The notes beneath the pieces were generated by a model, which was given only the letters and a program-made list of their open reading frames with translations, was not told the origin of the DNA and did no database searches. A stretch of 64,000 bases of DNA from DATKDP01 sp035546335 (GTDB lineage: Bacteria > Acidobacteriota > Thermoanaerobaculia > Gp7-AA8). A program made the translations under genes and the position numbers. Below, piece by piece: positions 7,001 through 15,544 of the stretch. The DNA is taken from contig DATKDP010000016.1 of NCBI GenBank assembly GCA_035546335.1, forward strand, positions 1 to 64,000, read 5' to 3'. The first letter of the stretch is position 1; each line of letters begins with the position of its first letter.

Positions 7001-10000
7001 CTACCTCGGCTCACGGCGTGCCCGTCCGTGCTGTTCCTGCAGGCTGAGCACCGGTGACGCGGCCGCCCCTGCGCGGATTCCTTCGACACACGCCGCAGCT
7101 GCCGAGAGGGTCGTGATGCACGGAATCCCGTAGCGGAGCGCCGTTCGGCGGATGTAGGTGTCATCGTAGAACGCGGAGCGACCGAGGGGAGTGTTGATGA
7201 CGATGTTGACTTCGCGATTGATCATCCGGTCGACGATGTTGGGTCGTCCGCCTTCGTGCACCTTGAAGACGACGGAGGCGGGGACGCTGTGACGGTTGAG
7301 AAACTCGGCGGTCCCTCGCGTCGCAATCAGTTCGAATCCGAGCTCCGTCAACTCCCTTGCGAGCTGCACGGTGACGGCCCGCTTGTCGTTGTCATTGACG
7401 GAGATGAATGCCGTTCCCGACACGGGGAGCGCCACTCCGGCGCCGAGGAGCGCACGCGAGTACGCTTCTCCGAATGATTCCGAACTTCCCATCACCTCAC
7501 CAGTCGATTTCATCTCCGGCCCGAGCACGGTGTCTTCGGCGGGGAATTTGGAAAACGGAAAGACAGGAGCCTTGACGTAATAGCGGTTGGGCCTCGGCTC
7601 GCTCAGCAGCCCCTGTTCGGACAGCGTCATTCCCCCCATCGCGTTCGCGGCAATCCTGCTGAACGGGACGCCAGTTGCCTTCTCCACGTAGGGGATTGTT
7701 CGCGATGCGCGGGGATTCACCTCGAGCACATAGAGGTCTCCGCCGACGATCGCATACTGAACGTTCATCAAACCGACGACATCGAGAGCGCGCGCGAGCT
7801 CGATGGTCCGCCGGCGGATCCTGTCCTGGTCGCGCTGGCTGATCATGTAGGGAGGGATCACCGTCGTCGAATCACCCGAATGAATACCGGCTTCCTCGAT
7901 GTGCTGCATCACTCCGGCGATCACGACGGAATGCCCGTCGGAGACCGCGTCGACGTCGATCTCGAATGCATTCTCCAGAAATCGATCGATCAGGATCGGA
8001 TGGTCGGGAGCCGCCTCGACGGCGTATCTCATGTACTGTCGCAACGCTTCCCGATCGTAGACGATGGCCATCGCCCGCCCCCCCAGGACGTAGGACGGGC
8101 GGACCACCAGCGGGTATCCGATGCCGTCGGCGATCGTGAAGGCTTCCTCCTCCGAGCGCGCCGAGCCATGCGGTGGTGCGAGAATCCCGAGCCGGTCGAG
8201 GAGTGCTCCGAACCGCTCTCGATCCTCGGCGAGATCGATCGAGTCCGTCGAGGTCCCCCAGAGTGGGGCACCCGCCTCCGCCAGCTCCCTGGCGAGCTTC
8301 AGTGGAGTCTGCCCACCGAACTGAACGATGATTCCCTCGGGTCGCTCCAGGTCGACGATTTCGAGAACGTCCTCGAGGGTCAGCGGCTCGAAGTAGAGGC
8401 GATCCGAAGTGTCGTAATCGGTCGAGACCGTCTCTGGATTGCAGTTGACCATGATCGTCTCGTATCCACTCTCCTGCAGCGCGAAGGAAGCGTGCACGCA
8501 GCAGGTATCGAACTCGATTCCCTGTCCGATACGAATCGGTCCCGACCCGAGAATCATGACCTTCCTGCGGTCGGTGCACTCCGATTCGTCCTCGAGATCG
8601 TAGGTCGAGTAGAGATAGGGCGTGGAGGCGACGAATTCGGCGGCACAGGTGTCGACACGCTTGTAGACCGGTCGAATGCCGAGCCGATGGCGGAGTGAAC
8701 GGATGGTGCGCTCGTCGGACGAGGTCAGACGCGCGATCTGCCGGTCGGAAAACCCTTCGCGTTTCCAGCTCAGGAGGGCTTCGGAGATCGAGGGCGGCTC
8801 GTCGTGCAGAGAGGCTGCCGAAGCAGCGATCTCCGATTCGAGTCCGATGATGGTGGCCATCTGCTCGAGGAACCACCGGTCGATCGACGTCGCTTCGTGG
8901 ATCTCCTCGACGGAGAATCCCGATCGAAGCGCGTCGCCGACTGCAAGAATACGCGAGGGTGTCGGTTGTCGCAGGAGCTCGAGCAGCTTCTGCCGGTCGG
9001 TCTCGCCGTCGCGGCCGCGGAACCCGTCGACCCCGATCTCGAGCGAGCGGAGTCCTTTCTGGAATGCCTCATTGAAGTTGCGCCCGATGGCCATCGCCTC
9101 GCCGACCGACTGCATGGCGAGGCCGAGAATGGGAGGCGTGTTCGGAAACTTCTCGAAAGCGAAACGGGGAAGCTTGACCACGACGTAGTCGAGCGTCGGC
9201 TCGAAGCTCGCGGGAGTCTTTTTGGTGATGTCGTTCGGAATCTCGTCGAGCGTGTAGCCGGCGGCGAGCTTGGCGGCAAACTTGGCGATCGGGAATCCGG
9301 TCGCCTTCGACGCGAGGGCCGATGAGCGCGACACGCGCGGATTCATCTCGATGGCGACGCGGCGGCTGCTGGCCGGATGAACGGCGAACTGGATGTTCGA
9401 TCCCCCCGTCTCCACCCCGATCGCCCGGATGATCCGCTTCGCCTCGTCGCGCATTTCCTGATACTCGACGTTCGACAGGGTCTGCTGCGGTGCGACGGTG
9501 ATCGAATCGCCCGTGTGCACGCCCATCGGATCGACGTTCTCGATCGAGCAGACGATGATCACGTTGTCCGCACGGTCGCGCATCACCTCCAGCTCGAATT
9601 CCTTCCATCCGATCACCGATTCCTCCACAAGGACGCGATGAACCGGAGACAGATCGAGTCCGCGTGCAACCGTCTCGCGCAGCTCGTCGACGTTGTAGGC
9701 GATTCCGCCGCCTGTCCCCCCCAGCGTGAACGAAGGACGGATTACGATCGGATAGCCGATATCCGAAGCGAGATCGAGCGCTTCGTCGAGTGATGCCGCA
9801 TAGCCGGAGTGAGGCACCTCCACCCCGATCGCGCCCATCGCCTCTTTGAACAATTGCCGGTCTTCGGCGGTTCGCACCGCCTCGTAGCTGGCGCCGATCA
9901 GCTCGACGCCGTAGCGCTCGAGCACTCCCGCCTCGTGGAGCGCGATCGCGAGATTCAAGGCGGTCTGGCCCCCCACGGTTGGCAGCAGGGCGTCGGGCCG

Positions 10001-10243
10001 CTCCCGCTCGATGATCCTCTCGAGCGTCGGAAGGGTCAGCGGCTCGACGTACGTTGCGTCGGCGAACTCCGGGTCGGTCATGATCGTCGCCGGATTCGAG
10101 TTGACGAGAATGATGCGGTACCCTTCTTCCGCCAGCGCCTTGCACGCCTGGGTTCCGGAGTAATCGAATTCGCACGCCTGGCCGATGACGATGGGGCCGG
10201 ATCCGATGATGAGAATCGATTGAATGTCGGTTCGCTTCGGCAT
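7001..10243 (-). CDS. carB: Carbamoyl-phosphate synthase large subunit
   Basis: CarB makes carbamoyl phosphate from bicarbonate, ATP and ammonia passed from CarA, for pyrimidine and arginine synthesis. The protein has 1080 residues, close to the usual ~1070. Two homologous ATP-grasp halves are visible. The first begins ILIIGSGPIVIGQACEFDYS and the second begins MILGSGPIRIGQGIEFD. A C-terminal MGS-type allosteric domain ends the protein (LIATRGTAEFL, GRPNIVDRMINREVNIVINT). The ATG at 10243 was chosen because MPKRTDIQSILIIGSGP is the standard N-terminus. The frame stays open for 202 more codons upstream, but that stretch is antisense to two + strand genes. carA is not in this window. The next gene diverges only 36 bp away. 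Confidence 0.97.
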   Translation of the reverse strand: MPKRTDIQSILIIGSGPIVIGQACEFDYSGTQACKALAEEGYRIILVNSNPATIMTDPEFADATYVEPLTLPTLERIIERERPDALLPTVGGQTALNLAIALHEAGVLERYGVELIGASYEAVRTAEDRQLFKEAMGAIGVEVPHSGYAASLDEALDLASDIGYPIVIRPSFTLGGTGGGIAYNVDELRETVARGLDLSPVHRVLVEESVIGWKEFELEVMRDRADNVIIVCSIENVDPMGVHTGDSITVAPQQTLSNVEYQEMRDEAKRIIRAIGVETGGSNIQFAVHPASSRRVAIEMNPRVSRSSALASKATGFPIAKFAAKLAAGYTLDEIPNDITKKTPASFEPTLDYVVVKLPRFAFEKFPNTPPILGLAMQSVGEAMAIGRNFNEAFQKGLRSLEIGVDGFRGRDGETDRQKLLELLRQPTPSRILAVGDALRSGFSVEEIHEATSIDRWFLEQMATIIGLESEIAASAASLHDEPPSISEALLSWKREGFSDRQIARLTSSDERTIRSLRHRLGIRPVYKRVDTCAAEFVASTPYLYSTYDLEDESECTDRRKVMILGSGPIRIGQGIEFDTCCVHASFALQESGYETIMVNCNPETVSTDYDTSDRLYFEPLTLEDVLEIVDLERPEGIIVQFGGQTPLKLARELAEAGAPLWGTSTDSIDLAEDRERFGALLDRLGILAPPHGSARSEEEAFTIADGIGYPLVVRPSYVLGGRAMAIVYDREALRQYMRYAVEAAPDHPILIDRFLENAFEIDVDAVSDGHSVVIAGVMQHIEEAGIHSGDSTTVIPPYMISQRDQDRIRRRTIELARALDVVGLMNVQYAIVGGDLYVLEVNPRASRTIPYVEKATGVPFSRIAANAMGGMTLSEQGLLSEPRPNRYYVKAPVFPFSKFPAEDTVLGPEMKSTGEVMGSSESFGEAYSRALLGAGVALPVSGTAFISVNDNDKRAVTVQLARELTELGFELIATRGTAEFLNRHSVPASVVFKVHEGGRPNIVDRMINREVNIVINTPLGRSAFYDDTYIRRTALRYGIPCITTLSAAAACVEGIRAGAAASPVLSLQEQHGRARREPR

Positions 10244-10279
10244 TGCCGCGCAGAGGATAATATAGAAGGTGTGAAAAGC

Positions 10280-10771
10280 ATGGCAGAAGATCGGCTCATC
10301 GCGTGGGATTCGATGGCGCTCCGGGTGCGCGGCAGGAGGCTGGAAGCCTTCGCCAGGGAGATGCTCCGTGCGAACAAGGCTCCGATCGACGAGCTTTCGC
10401 TGGAGTTTCACGATGGCGAGATCCGCGTGTCGGGGAAGGGAAGGACCCTCGTTCCGGTGCCCTTTCGCCTCCGTATCCGCAGAATCGATCACCAGAACGG
10501 GACCATCCGCATCCCGCTCGAGAGTGCATCGGCGTTCGGATTCGTTCCGGTTCCGAAGTTTCTGTTTCATCTGGCCAGGGGGATGCTCCGTGCCGAGGGG
10601 CTGTCGCTCGACTCGCCGGCGCAGACCGTGGTGATTGCGTTGGATCGTTTCTTGCCATCGTTCGTTGATGTCACGATCGAGCGTATACGACTCGTCGAAG
10701 GGGGGATCGAGCTGCTGCTCGGCAACGGCGGCGCCGACCCTCCTGCCGGGCTGGAGGGCTTCCATGGCTGA
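10280..10771 (+). CDS. Conserved-looking hypothetical protein, 163 residues
   Basis: I do not recognise the family. The protein alternates amphipathic beta-like segments (IDELSLEFHDGEIRVSG, VPVPFRLRIRRIDHQNG, VDVTIERIRLVEGGIELLL). A helix (FLFHLARGMLRAEGL) precedes a final strand set. The pattern is reminiscent of lipid-binding TULIP/DUF2993-like folds, but this is weak. The ATG at 10280 follows AGAAGG at 10264-10269. A GTG at 10271 is also possible. It has no signal peptide. It overlaps the next gene by 8 nt and shares a very short divergent spacer with carB, where GATAATATAG looks like a -10 region. Confidence 0.65.
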   Translation: MAEDRLIAWDSMALRVRGRRLEAFAREMLRANKAPIDELSLEFHDGEIRVSGKGRTLVPVPFRLRIRRIDHQNGTIRIPLESASAFGFVPVPKFLFHLARGMLRAEGLSLDSPAQTVVIALDRFLPSFVDVTIERIRLVEGGIELLLGNGGADPPAGLEGFHG

Positions 10772-11285
10772 AAAACGCGAAGAGACCGAAACGAATGATG
10801 GCGAGATGCCCGATCTCGAACAGATGTCCGAGGATCTGGTTCCGGTCACCGAGACGAGGGCGAAGCGTTTCTACGACCGACTTCGCTCTCGCATCGGAGA
10901 TTTTGTGGCCAGGGGCGGAAAACGCTCCGATCTCACCGAGTATCTCTTCTTCGTCCCCGACGTTTTCATCCTCCTGTGGCGTCTGACGACCGATCGCCGG
11001 GTGCATGGAAAAAACAAGGTCCTGCTCGGAACCGGAATCGCCTACTTCATCTTTCCGCTCGATATCGTGCCGGAGGCGATCGTCGGCCCCATCGGCTACC
11101 TCGACGATCTCGTCCTCGCCGTCTACATCCTCAACAGAATTCTCGTCGATACCGATGAAGCGGTGCTGCACGAGCACTGGAGCGGTCGTGGCAACGTGCT
11201 CGACATGATCCGTCGCGTCCTCAGCTCCGCCGACCGCCTCGTCACGACCGACGTCGTGAAAAAGATCAAGCGGATCGTGCGGTAG
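10764..11285 (+). CDS. DUF1232 (YkvA-type) membrane protein
   Basis: The 173-residue protein has an acidic N-terminal 40 residues and then the DUF1232 core. The core segment IAYFIFPLDIVPE followed by GYLDDLVLAVYILN is diagnostic of the family. The family is small and membrane-associated, of uncertain function. The start overlaps the preceding gene by 8 nt, which suggests coupled expression. The C-terminus is basic (VVKKIKRIVR). A heptamer repeat tract begins directly after the stop codon. Confidence 0.8.
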   Translation: MAEKREETETNDGEMPDLEQMSEDLVPVTETRAKRFYDRLRSRIGDFVARGGKRSDLTEYLFFVPDVFILLWRLTTDRRVHGKNKVLLGTGIAYFIFPLDIVPEAIVGPIGYLDDLVLAVYILNRILVDTDEAVLHEHWSGRGNVLDMIRRVLSSADRLVTTDVVKKIKRIVR

Positions 11286-11470
11286 GGCGAGGGGCGAGAG
11301 GCGAGGGGCGAGAGGGAGACGAGAAGCCGGGCACGGAAAGCAACGAGGCACTCTCCATCAACCAACCGCCAACCGCCAACCGCCACCTGCTATCCACCAT
11401 CCACTATCTGCCATCTGCCATCTGCTCTCGCCTCTCGTCTCTCGCCCCTCGTCTCTCGCCCCTCGCCTCC
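11286..11470. repeat. Compound self-complementary heptanucleotide tract upstream of mraZ
   Basis: The tract starts at the first base after a stop codon. GCGAGGG/GCGAGAG units are followed by spacer, CCAACCG units, CTATCTG/CCATCTG units and finally CTCTCGC/CCCTCGT units. All keep a 7-nt period. The first and last blocks are complementary and could pair over about 150 nt. It separates the carB-side genes from the division cluster. Confidence 0.85.
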
Positions 11471-11487
11471 CCTCCTCCGTGGCCCCG

Positions 11488-11523
11488 AGTGGAAAGTAGT
11501 GGACACTAGTGGAGAATAGTGGT
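11488..11523 (+). promoter_or_regulatory. MraZ operator: four direct repeats at 10-bp spacing
   Basis: AGTGGA occurs at 11488, 11498 and 11508, and AGTGGT at 11518. The four hexamers sit in register at exactly one helical turn. MraZ is known to bind TGG-containing direct repeats spaced 10 bp apart just upstream of its own gene, as TGGGA repeats in E. coli. The array ends 35 bp before the mraZ GTG, so autoregulation of the whole dcw cluster is very likely. A small palindrome (ACGTTT and AAACGT, 11524-11540) follows. Confidence 0.85.
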
Positions 11524-11558
11524 ACGTTTCCGAAAAACGTGACGGAACTCTACACACC

Positions 11559-12011
11559 GTGGAACTCAATCAGCTCATGGGGCATGCCCCTGCGACCGTC
11601 GATGACAAGGGACGGATCAAGATCCCAACGGCGTTTCGCCGGGTCATCGAAGAGCGTTACGGGGCCGACTGCTTCATCACGTCACTGGATGGAGAGCGGG
11701 CGATGATCTATCCGCTCGCGGTCTGGGAGGATTTTCAGTCGCGGCTGGCCCGGGTGCCGGCGACTTCGATGGCCAAGAGCAGGCTGCTGGAGCGGGCGAA
11801 CTACTTCGGGCAGCTCGGCACGATGGATTCGCAGGGACGGCTTCTGGTGCCGGCGGTTCTGCGGGAGGTCGCAGGAATCACGAGTGACGTGGTGGTCCTG
11901 GGGAGTCAGGATCATCTGGTGGTGTGGAGTGGCGAGCGGATTCAGCGGAGGATCGCCGAGACGCCGCTCACTCCCGACGATTTCAAGGAGCTGGAGCTTC
12001 ACGGAGTGTGA
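11559..12011 (+). CDS. mraZ: Transcriptional regulator MraZ
   Basis: MraZ is the AbrB-fold regulator at the head of dcw clusters. The 150-residue protein has two SpoVT/AbrB halves, marked by VDDKGRIKIPTAFR near residue 15 and MDSQGRLLVPAVLREVAG near residue 88. The start used is GTG at 11559. An in-frame ATG at 11577 would leave MGHAPATVDDKGR, which also fits the family, and neither has a strong ribosome binding site. Four operator repeats lie directly upstream. rsmH follows 36 nt downstream. Confidence 0.95.
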   Translation: MELNQLMGHAPATVDDKGRIKIPTAFRRVIEERYGADCFITSLDGERAMIYPLAVWEDFQSRLARVPATSMAKSRLLERANYFGQLGTMDSQGRLLVPAVLREVAGITSDVVVLGSQDHLVVWSGERIQRRIAETPLTPDDFKELELHGV

Positions 12012-12047
12012 CCACGGCTTGCAGGGGTCGAGCGTGGAGCGGATGCG

Positions 12048-13001
12048 ATGCGCGAGACTCGACATGAGCCTGTTCTTTTCAGCGAAGTAGTGGAGTGGCT
12101 GCGGCCGGCGAGAGCGGACGGGTTGATCGTCGATGCGACGGTCGGGCTCGGGGGGCACGCGGAAGGTCTTCTGCGCGCCTGGCCGGAGGCGGAGCTGCTG
12201 GCGATCGACCGCGATCCATTGGCGATCGAGAAGGCCCGCAGCAGACTTCGAAGGTTCGACGGCCGCGTGCGATTCGTCACCGGCCGGTATGAAGAGCTCA
12301 TTGACATTCTGGAGAGAGAGGGAATCGAGGCGGTCGATGCGGTGCTCGCCGATCTCGGTGTCTCGTCGATGCAGATCGATGAGCCGGGACGCGGTTTCTC
12401 GTTTCGCGCGGAGGGTCCGCTGGACATGAGAATGAGCAGCGAGGGAGTGACGGCCGCCGATCTGGTGAATCGTCTCGACGAGGACGAGATCGCGAGAATC
12501 CTGCGGGAGTATGGCGAGGAGCCGATGGCGCGACGGATCGCCAGAGCCATCGTCGGCGCCCGGAGCGAGGAGCCGATCACGACGACCACGAGACTGGCGG
12601 AGATCGTGAGGGGCGCGAGGGGGCATGGATCGCGCGGTGCGCGCGAGAAGATCGATCCCGCGACCTTGACGTTTCAGGCGCTTCGGATCGCGACCAACGA
12701 GGAGCTGACGGGACTCGAGAGGTTCATCGACGACGCGGTTGGCAGGCTCGTGGCCGGAGGCAGGCTGGCGATCATCTCGTTTCACTCTCTCGAGGATCGA
12801 ATCGTCAAGAGGGCGTTTCGTCGTCTCGCCGGCGAGTGCACCTGTCCACCGCGCCTTCCAGTCTGCGGGTGCGGGGCGAAGGAAGTCGTGAGGCGATCGA
12901 AATTGATCGGAGCGGGCGAGGACGAGGTGGAGAGGAATCCGCGGGCGCGCAGTGCGAAGTTGCGGATCGCGGAGAAGAAAGGGAATTCGGAGAGCGCGTG
13001 A
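12048..13001 (+). CDS. rsmH: 16S rRNA (cytosine-1402-N4)-methyltransferase
   Basis: RsmH methylates N4 of C1402 in 16S rRNA using S-adenosylmethionine. The 317-residue protein starts MRETRHEPVLFSEVVEWL, typical for the family. It carries the SAM-binding segment DATVGLGGHAEG at about 29-40, DLGVSSMQID, and the C-terminal ISFHSLEDRIVKRAFR. It occupies its usual second place in the dcw cluster after mraZ. The stop codon abuts an ATG (TGAATG) of a small open frame, and ftsL follows 189 nt later. Confidence 0.97.
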   Translation: MRETRHEPVLFSEVVEWLRPARADGLIVDATVGLGGHAEGLLRAWPEAELLAIDRDPLAIEKARSRLRRFDGRVRFVTGRYEELIDILEREGIEAVDAVLADLGVSSMQIDEPGRGFSFRAEGPLDMRMSSEGVTAADLVNRLDEDEIARILREYGEEPMARRIARAIVGARSEEPITTTTRLAEIVRGARGHGSRGAREKIDPATLTFQALRIATNEELTGLERFIDDAVGRLVAGGRLAIISFHSLEDRIVKRAFRRLAGECTCPPRLPVCGCGAKEVVRRSKLIGAGEDEVERNPRARSAKLRIAEKKGNSESA

Positions 13002-13172
13002 ATGGCCGGCTCCGAGGACCCGAGTGCGGAGTCAACCGGCAAGGGTGAAGGTTCGGGGAAGGGTCGGGTGTGGGTGCGGCCGAAGGCCTGGGAGGGGTGG
13101 AGCGTGGAGGGTGGGTGTGCGTGGTGGTCCAGAGGTCGTGCCAGGAGGCAGACCTTCACCCTTGTTCGTTGA
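13002..13172 (+). CDS. Possible small ORF, 56 codons, between rsmH and ftsL
   Basis: An ATG directly follows the rsmH stop (TGAATG), and the frame runs 56 codons to a TGA 18 nt before ftsL. The product would be Gly/Trp/Arg-rich (RVWVRPKAWEGWSVEGG). I recognise no family. The frame is overlapped by a 25-bp inverted repeat, so the segment may be a repeat element and not a gene. Chance open frames of this size are common in GC-rich DNA. Confidence 0.2.
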   Translation: MAGSEDPSAESTGKGEGSGKGRVWVRPKAWEGWSVEGGCAWWSRGRARRQTFTLVR

Positions 13173-13176
13173 CTCC
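13028..13176. repeat. 149-bp segment bounded by 25-bp inverted repeats
   Basis: The left arm at 13028-13052 (GGAGTCAAC, 3 nt, CAAGGGTGAAGGT) matches the reverse complement of 13152-13176 at 22 of 25 positions. The three mismatches are together in the middle. The interior is strongly G-rich on the + strand. It fills the rsmH-ftsL gap, where many genomes have none. It could be a miniature inverted-repeat element or a long RNA hairpin within the operon. Confidence 0.8.
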
Positions 13177-13190
13177 GTTCGGCGACGGTC

Positions 13191-13583
13191 ATGTATACCC
13201 AGAGAAAGCCGATCGAGAATGCACACATCGTCCGGGAGCGGGATCGGCAGCGCTTCCGCGAGCTGCTCGCCGTCTTCTCGCTCGGAATCCCCATCGGTCT
13301 GTTTCTCCTCCTGTTCACCTGGGAAAATCTCGAGGTCATTCGTCTCGGCCGGGAAGCGAGCCGGCTGCAGACGACGAAGAGGGAGCTCGAAGGCGCGAAC
13401 AAGAAGCTCCAGGTCGAGATCGAGCGTCTGACCTCGCTCGACGAGGTGGAAGCCAGGGCGACGCAACTCGGATTTCGAGCGACCGACGGACGGAGCGTGA
13501 TTCTCGTCGTTCCGCCTCCTCCCGATGTGTCGGTCGGCTCGCCCGACCCGCAGGCACAGGTTGCCGGCAAGGATCTGCCGTGA
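13191..13583 (+). CDS. ftsL: Cell division protein FtsL-like
   Basis: This is a bitopic divisome protein acting with FtsB and FtsQ to activate FtsWI. The 130-residue protein has a cytoplasmic N-terminus, one membrane helix at about residues 25-45 (LLAVFSLGIPIGLFLLLF) and then a coiled-coil segment at about 50-85 (LGREASRLQTTKRELEG, KKLQVEIERL). The family is recognised mainly by this layout and by position between rsmH and ftsI. A Pro-rich tail follows. The stop overlaps the ftsI start (TGATG). No clear ribosome binding site precedes the ATG. Confidence 0.85.
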   Translation: MYTQRKPIENAHIVRERDRQRFRELLAVFSLGIPIGLFLLLFTWENLEVIRLGREASRLQTTKRELEGANKKLQVEIERLTSLDEVEARATQLGFRATDGRSVILVVPPPPDVSVGSPDPQAQVAGKDLP

Positions 13584-15544
13584 TGGCCGTTCAGCGCAAG
13601 CGCCTGATCATGCTCTTCGCCTTCCTCACCGCATGGGGTGTCGTCATCGTCGTGCGACTCGTTCAGATCCAGATCGTCCGGCATCCGGAGTACGTCACGC
13701 GGGCTGCGAAGCAGCAGGAGCGAACGCTCTCGCTCACGCCGGTGCGCGGTTCGATCCTCGATGCGAAGGGACGCATCCTGGCGGAGAGCATCGATGCGCA
13801 CTCGATCTATGCCGATCCGCAGGCGATCGTCGATCCGGCCGAAACATCTCGAAAGCTGGCTGCCGTCGAGGGGCTCACCATCCTGCCGGAGGGGATCGAA
13901 CGGAAATTGCGCGGTCGTGGAGAGTTCGCCTGGGTTGCGCGACAGGTCTCGCCGGAGGTTGCTTCCTCAGTCCGCAACCTCTCACTCCCCGGAATCTATC
14001 TCCTGGAGGAGCATCGTCGTTCCTATCCGAAGAAGTCGCTGGGAGCAAACCTGCTCGGGTACGTCGGAATCGACGGCGAGGGGCTGGCGGGAGTCGAGCA
14101 CGCCTTCGACGGCTTCGCTCGCGGTCGAGCGGGGAAAGTCACTCTCCTTCGCGATGCGCGCCGAGGAATGTACCTGGTCGGGGGGGAAGGAGCCAACGCC
14201 GCGGTCGATGGCCAGAACCTCGTCCTGACCATCGATCAGGTCGTGCAGTTCATTGCCGAGCGCGCCCTGGAGGGGGCGATCGAGCGGACCCGCGCGGTCG
14301 GCGGTTCGGTGATCGTCATGGATCCGAATGACGGGGCGATTCTGGCCATGGCGTCGTATCCCCGCTTCGATCCGAACCGCTTTCGTGATTTCCCATCGTC
14401 CTCCTGGAGGAACCGTGCCGTTCAGGACCTCTACGAGCCCGGATCGACGTTCAAAATCGTCACCGCTGCGGCCGGACTGGAAGAGGGTGTGGTCACCCCG
14501 TCGCAGATTCTCGACTGCGGTCCCGGCTACATCGAGATCGCCAGCTTTCGTATTCGGGAGCACGGCGGGCACGCATACGGCTATCTCTCCTTCGAAGACG
14601 TGGTCGCGCACTCCTCGAACGTCGGCACCATCCGCGTGGCGCTCGCTCTCGGTCAGCGCCGCCTGCATCACTACGTCCGCAGGTTCGGATTCGGCCATCA
14701 GACCGGCATCGGCCTTCCAGGCGAGGCCTCCGGAATCATCCGCGACACCGAGAAATGGTCTCTGCTGTCGAATGCCGTGATCTCGATCGGCCAGGAGATC
14801 GCCGCGACGCCGCTGCAGGTCCTGCTGGCAGCCGCGGTCATCGCCAACGGCGGAAAGAAGGTCGAGCCGAGAATCCTCGATCGCGTGCTCGATCATCAGG
14901 GGGCGGTCGTTCATCGCCCCGAGGCCGCCGCGCCCGAACAGATCGTTTCGGAAAAAACCGCTGCCGTGCTCAACGAGATTCTGAAGTCGGCGGTGGCTCG
15001 CGGCACGGGAAAGAATGCGGCTCTGGATGACTATGTCGTCGCCGGAAAGACGGGAACGGCGCAGAAGGCCGTCAAGGGAGGCTACTCGAGCGACAAGTAC
15101 GTCGCCTCGTTCGTCGGCTACGTTCCGGCCGACCGCCCGCGCCTCGCGATTCTCGTGGTGATCGAGGAGCCGAGAGGGTCGCACTACGGTGGTGTGGTCG
15201 CGGCACCCGTGTTTCGGGAGGTCGCCGCGGCAACGCTTCGCTACCTTCGAGTGCCCCCCTCATCGCCGGGTCGCCAGATCGCTCTTCCCGCCCGGGCGCT
15301 GGCTGAGCTCTCGCAACCGGATGGCGAGTCGCCCGGCCGGCCGACGCGAGCAGTGGCGGGCGAAGTTCCCGACCTGCTCGGGCTCGATGCCCGAACGGCG
15401 ATCGCGCGCGCGGCCGCTTCCGGCTTTTCCGTACGCGCTGAAGGAGCCGGTATCGTGCTCACCCAATCTCCATCGCCGGGACCCGCAACATCGGTCCGGA
15501 GAATCGAGCTGTCGATGTCGTCGAGCGGAGAGCGCCTTCGGTGA
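13583..15544 (+). CDS. ftsI: Peptidoglycan D,D-transpeptidase FtsI (PBP3) with PASTA domain
   Basis: This is the septal transpeptidase and partner of FtsW. The 653-residue protein has an N-terminal membrane helix (about 8-26), then a dimerisation domain and a transpeptidase domain. Catalytic motifs are SxxK at Ser288 (EPGSTFK), SxN at 344-346 (HSSN) and KTG at 489-491 (AGKTGTAQ). Residues about 585-650 form a PASTA-like unit (GEVPDLLGLDARTAIARAA), seen in many Gram-positive but fewer Gram-negative FtsI proteins. It starts at ATG overlapping the ftsL stop and overlaps murE by 4 nt (GTGA). Confidence 0.96.
   Translation: MAVQRKRLIMLFAFLTAWGVVIVVRLVQIQIVRHPEYVTRAAKQQERTLSLTPVRGSILDAKGRILAESIDAHSIYADPQAIVDPAETSRKLAAVEGLTILPEGIERKLRGRGEFAWVARQVSPEVASSVRNLSLPGIYLLEEHRRSYPKKSLGANLLGYVGIDGEGLAGVEHAFDGFARGRAGKVTLLRDARRGMYLVGGEGANAAVDGQNLVLTIDQVVQFIAERALEGAIERTRAVGGSVIVMDPNDGAILAMASYPRFDPNRFRDFPSSSWRNRAVQDLYEPGSTFKIVTAAAGLEEGVVTPSQILDCGPGYIEIASFRIREHGGHAYGYLSFEDVVAHSSNVGTIRVALALGQRRLHHYVRRFGFGHQTGIGLPGEASGIIRDTEKWSLLSNAVISIGQEIAATPLQVLLAAAVIANGGKKVEPRILDRVLDHQGAVVHRPEAAAPEQIVSEKTAAVLNEILKSAVARGTGKNAALDDYVVAGKTGTAQKAVKGGYSSDKYVASFVGYVPADRPRLAILVVIEEPRGSHYGGVVAAPVFREVAAATLRYLRVPPSSPGRQIALPARALAELSQPDGESPGRPTRAVAGEVPDLLGLDARTAIARAAASGFSVRAEGAGIVLTQSPSPGPATSVRRIELSMSSSGERLR

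Noticed and set aside
10244..10849. 202-codon N-terminal extension of carB
   Set aside because: The extension is antisense to two + strand genes, one with a clear DUF1232 domain. CarB proteins begin at the ATG at 10243.
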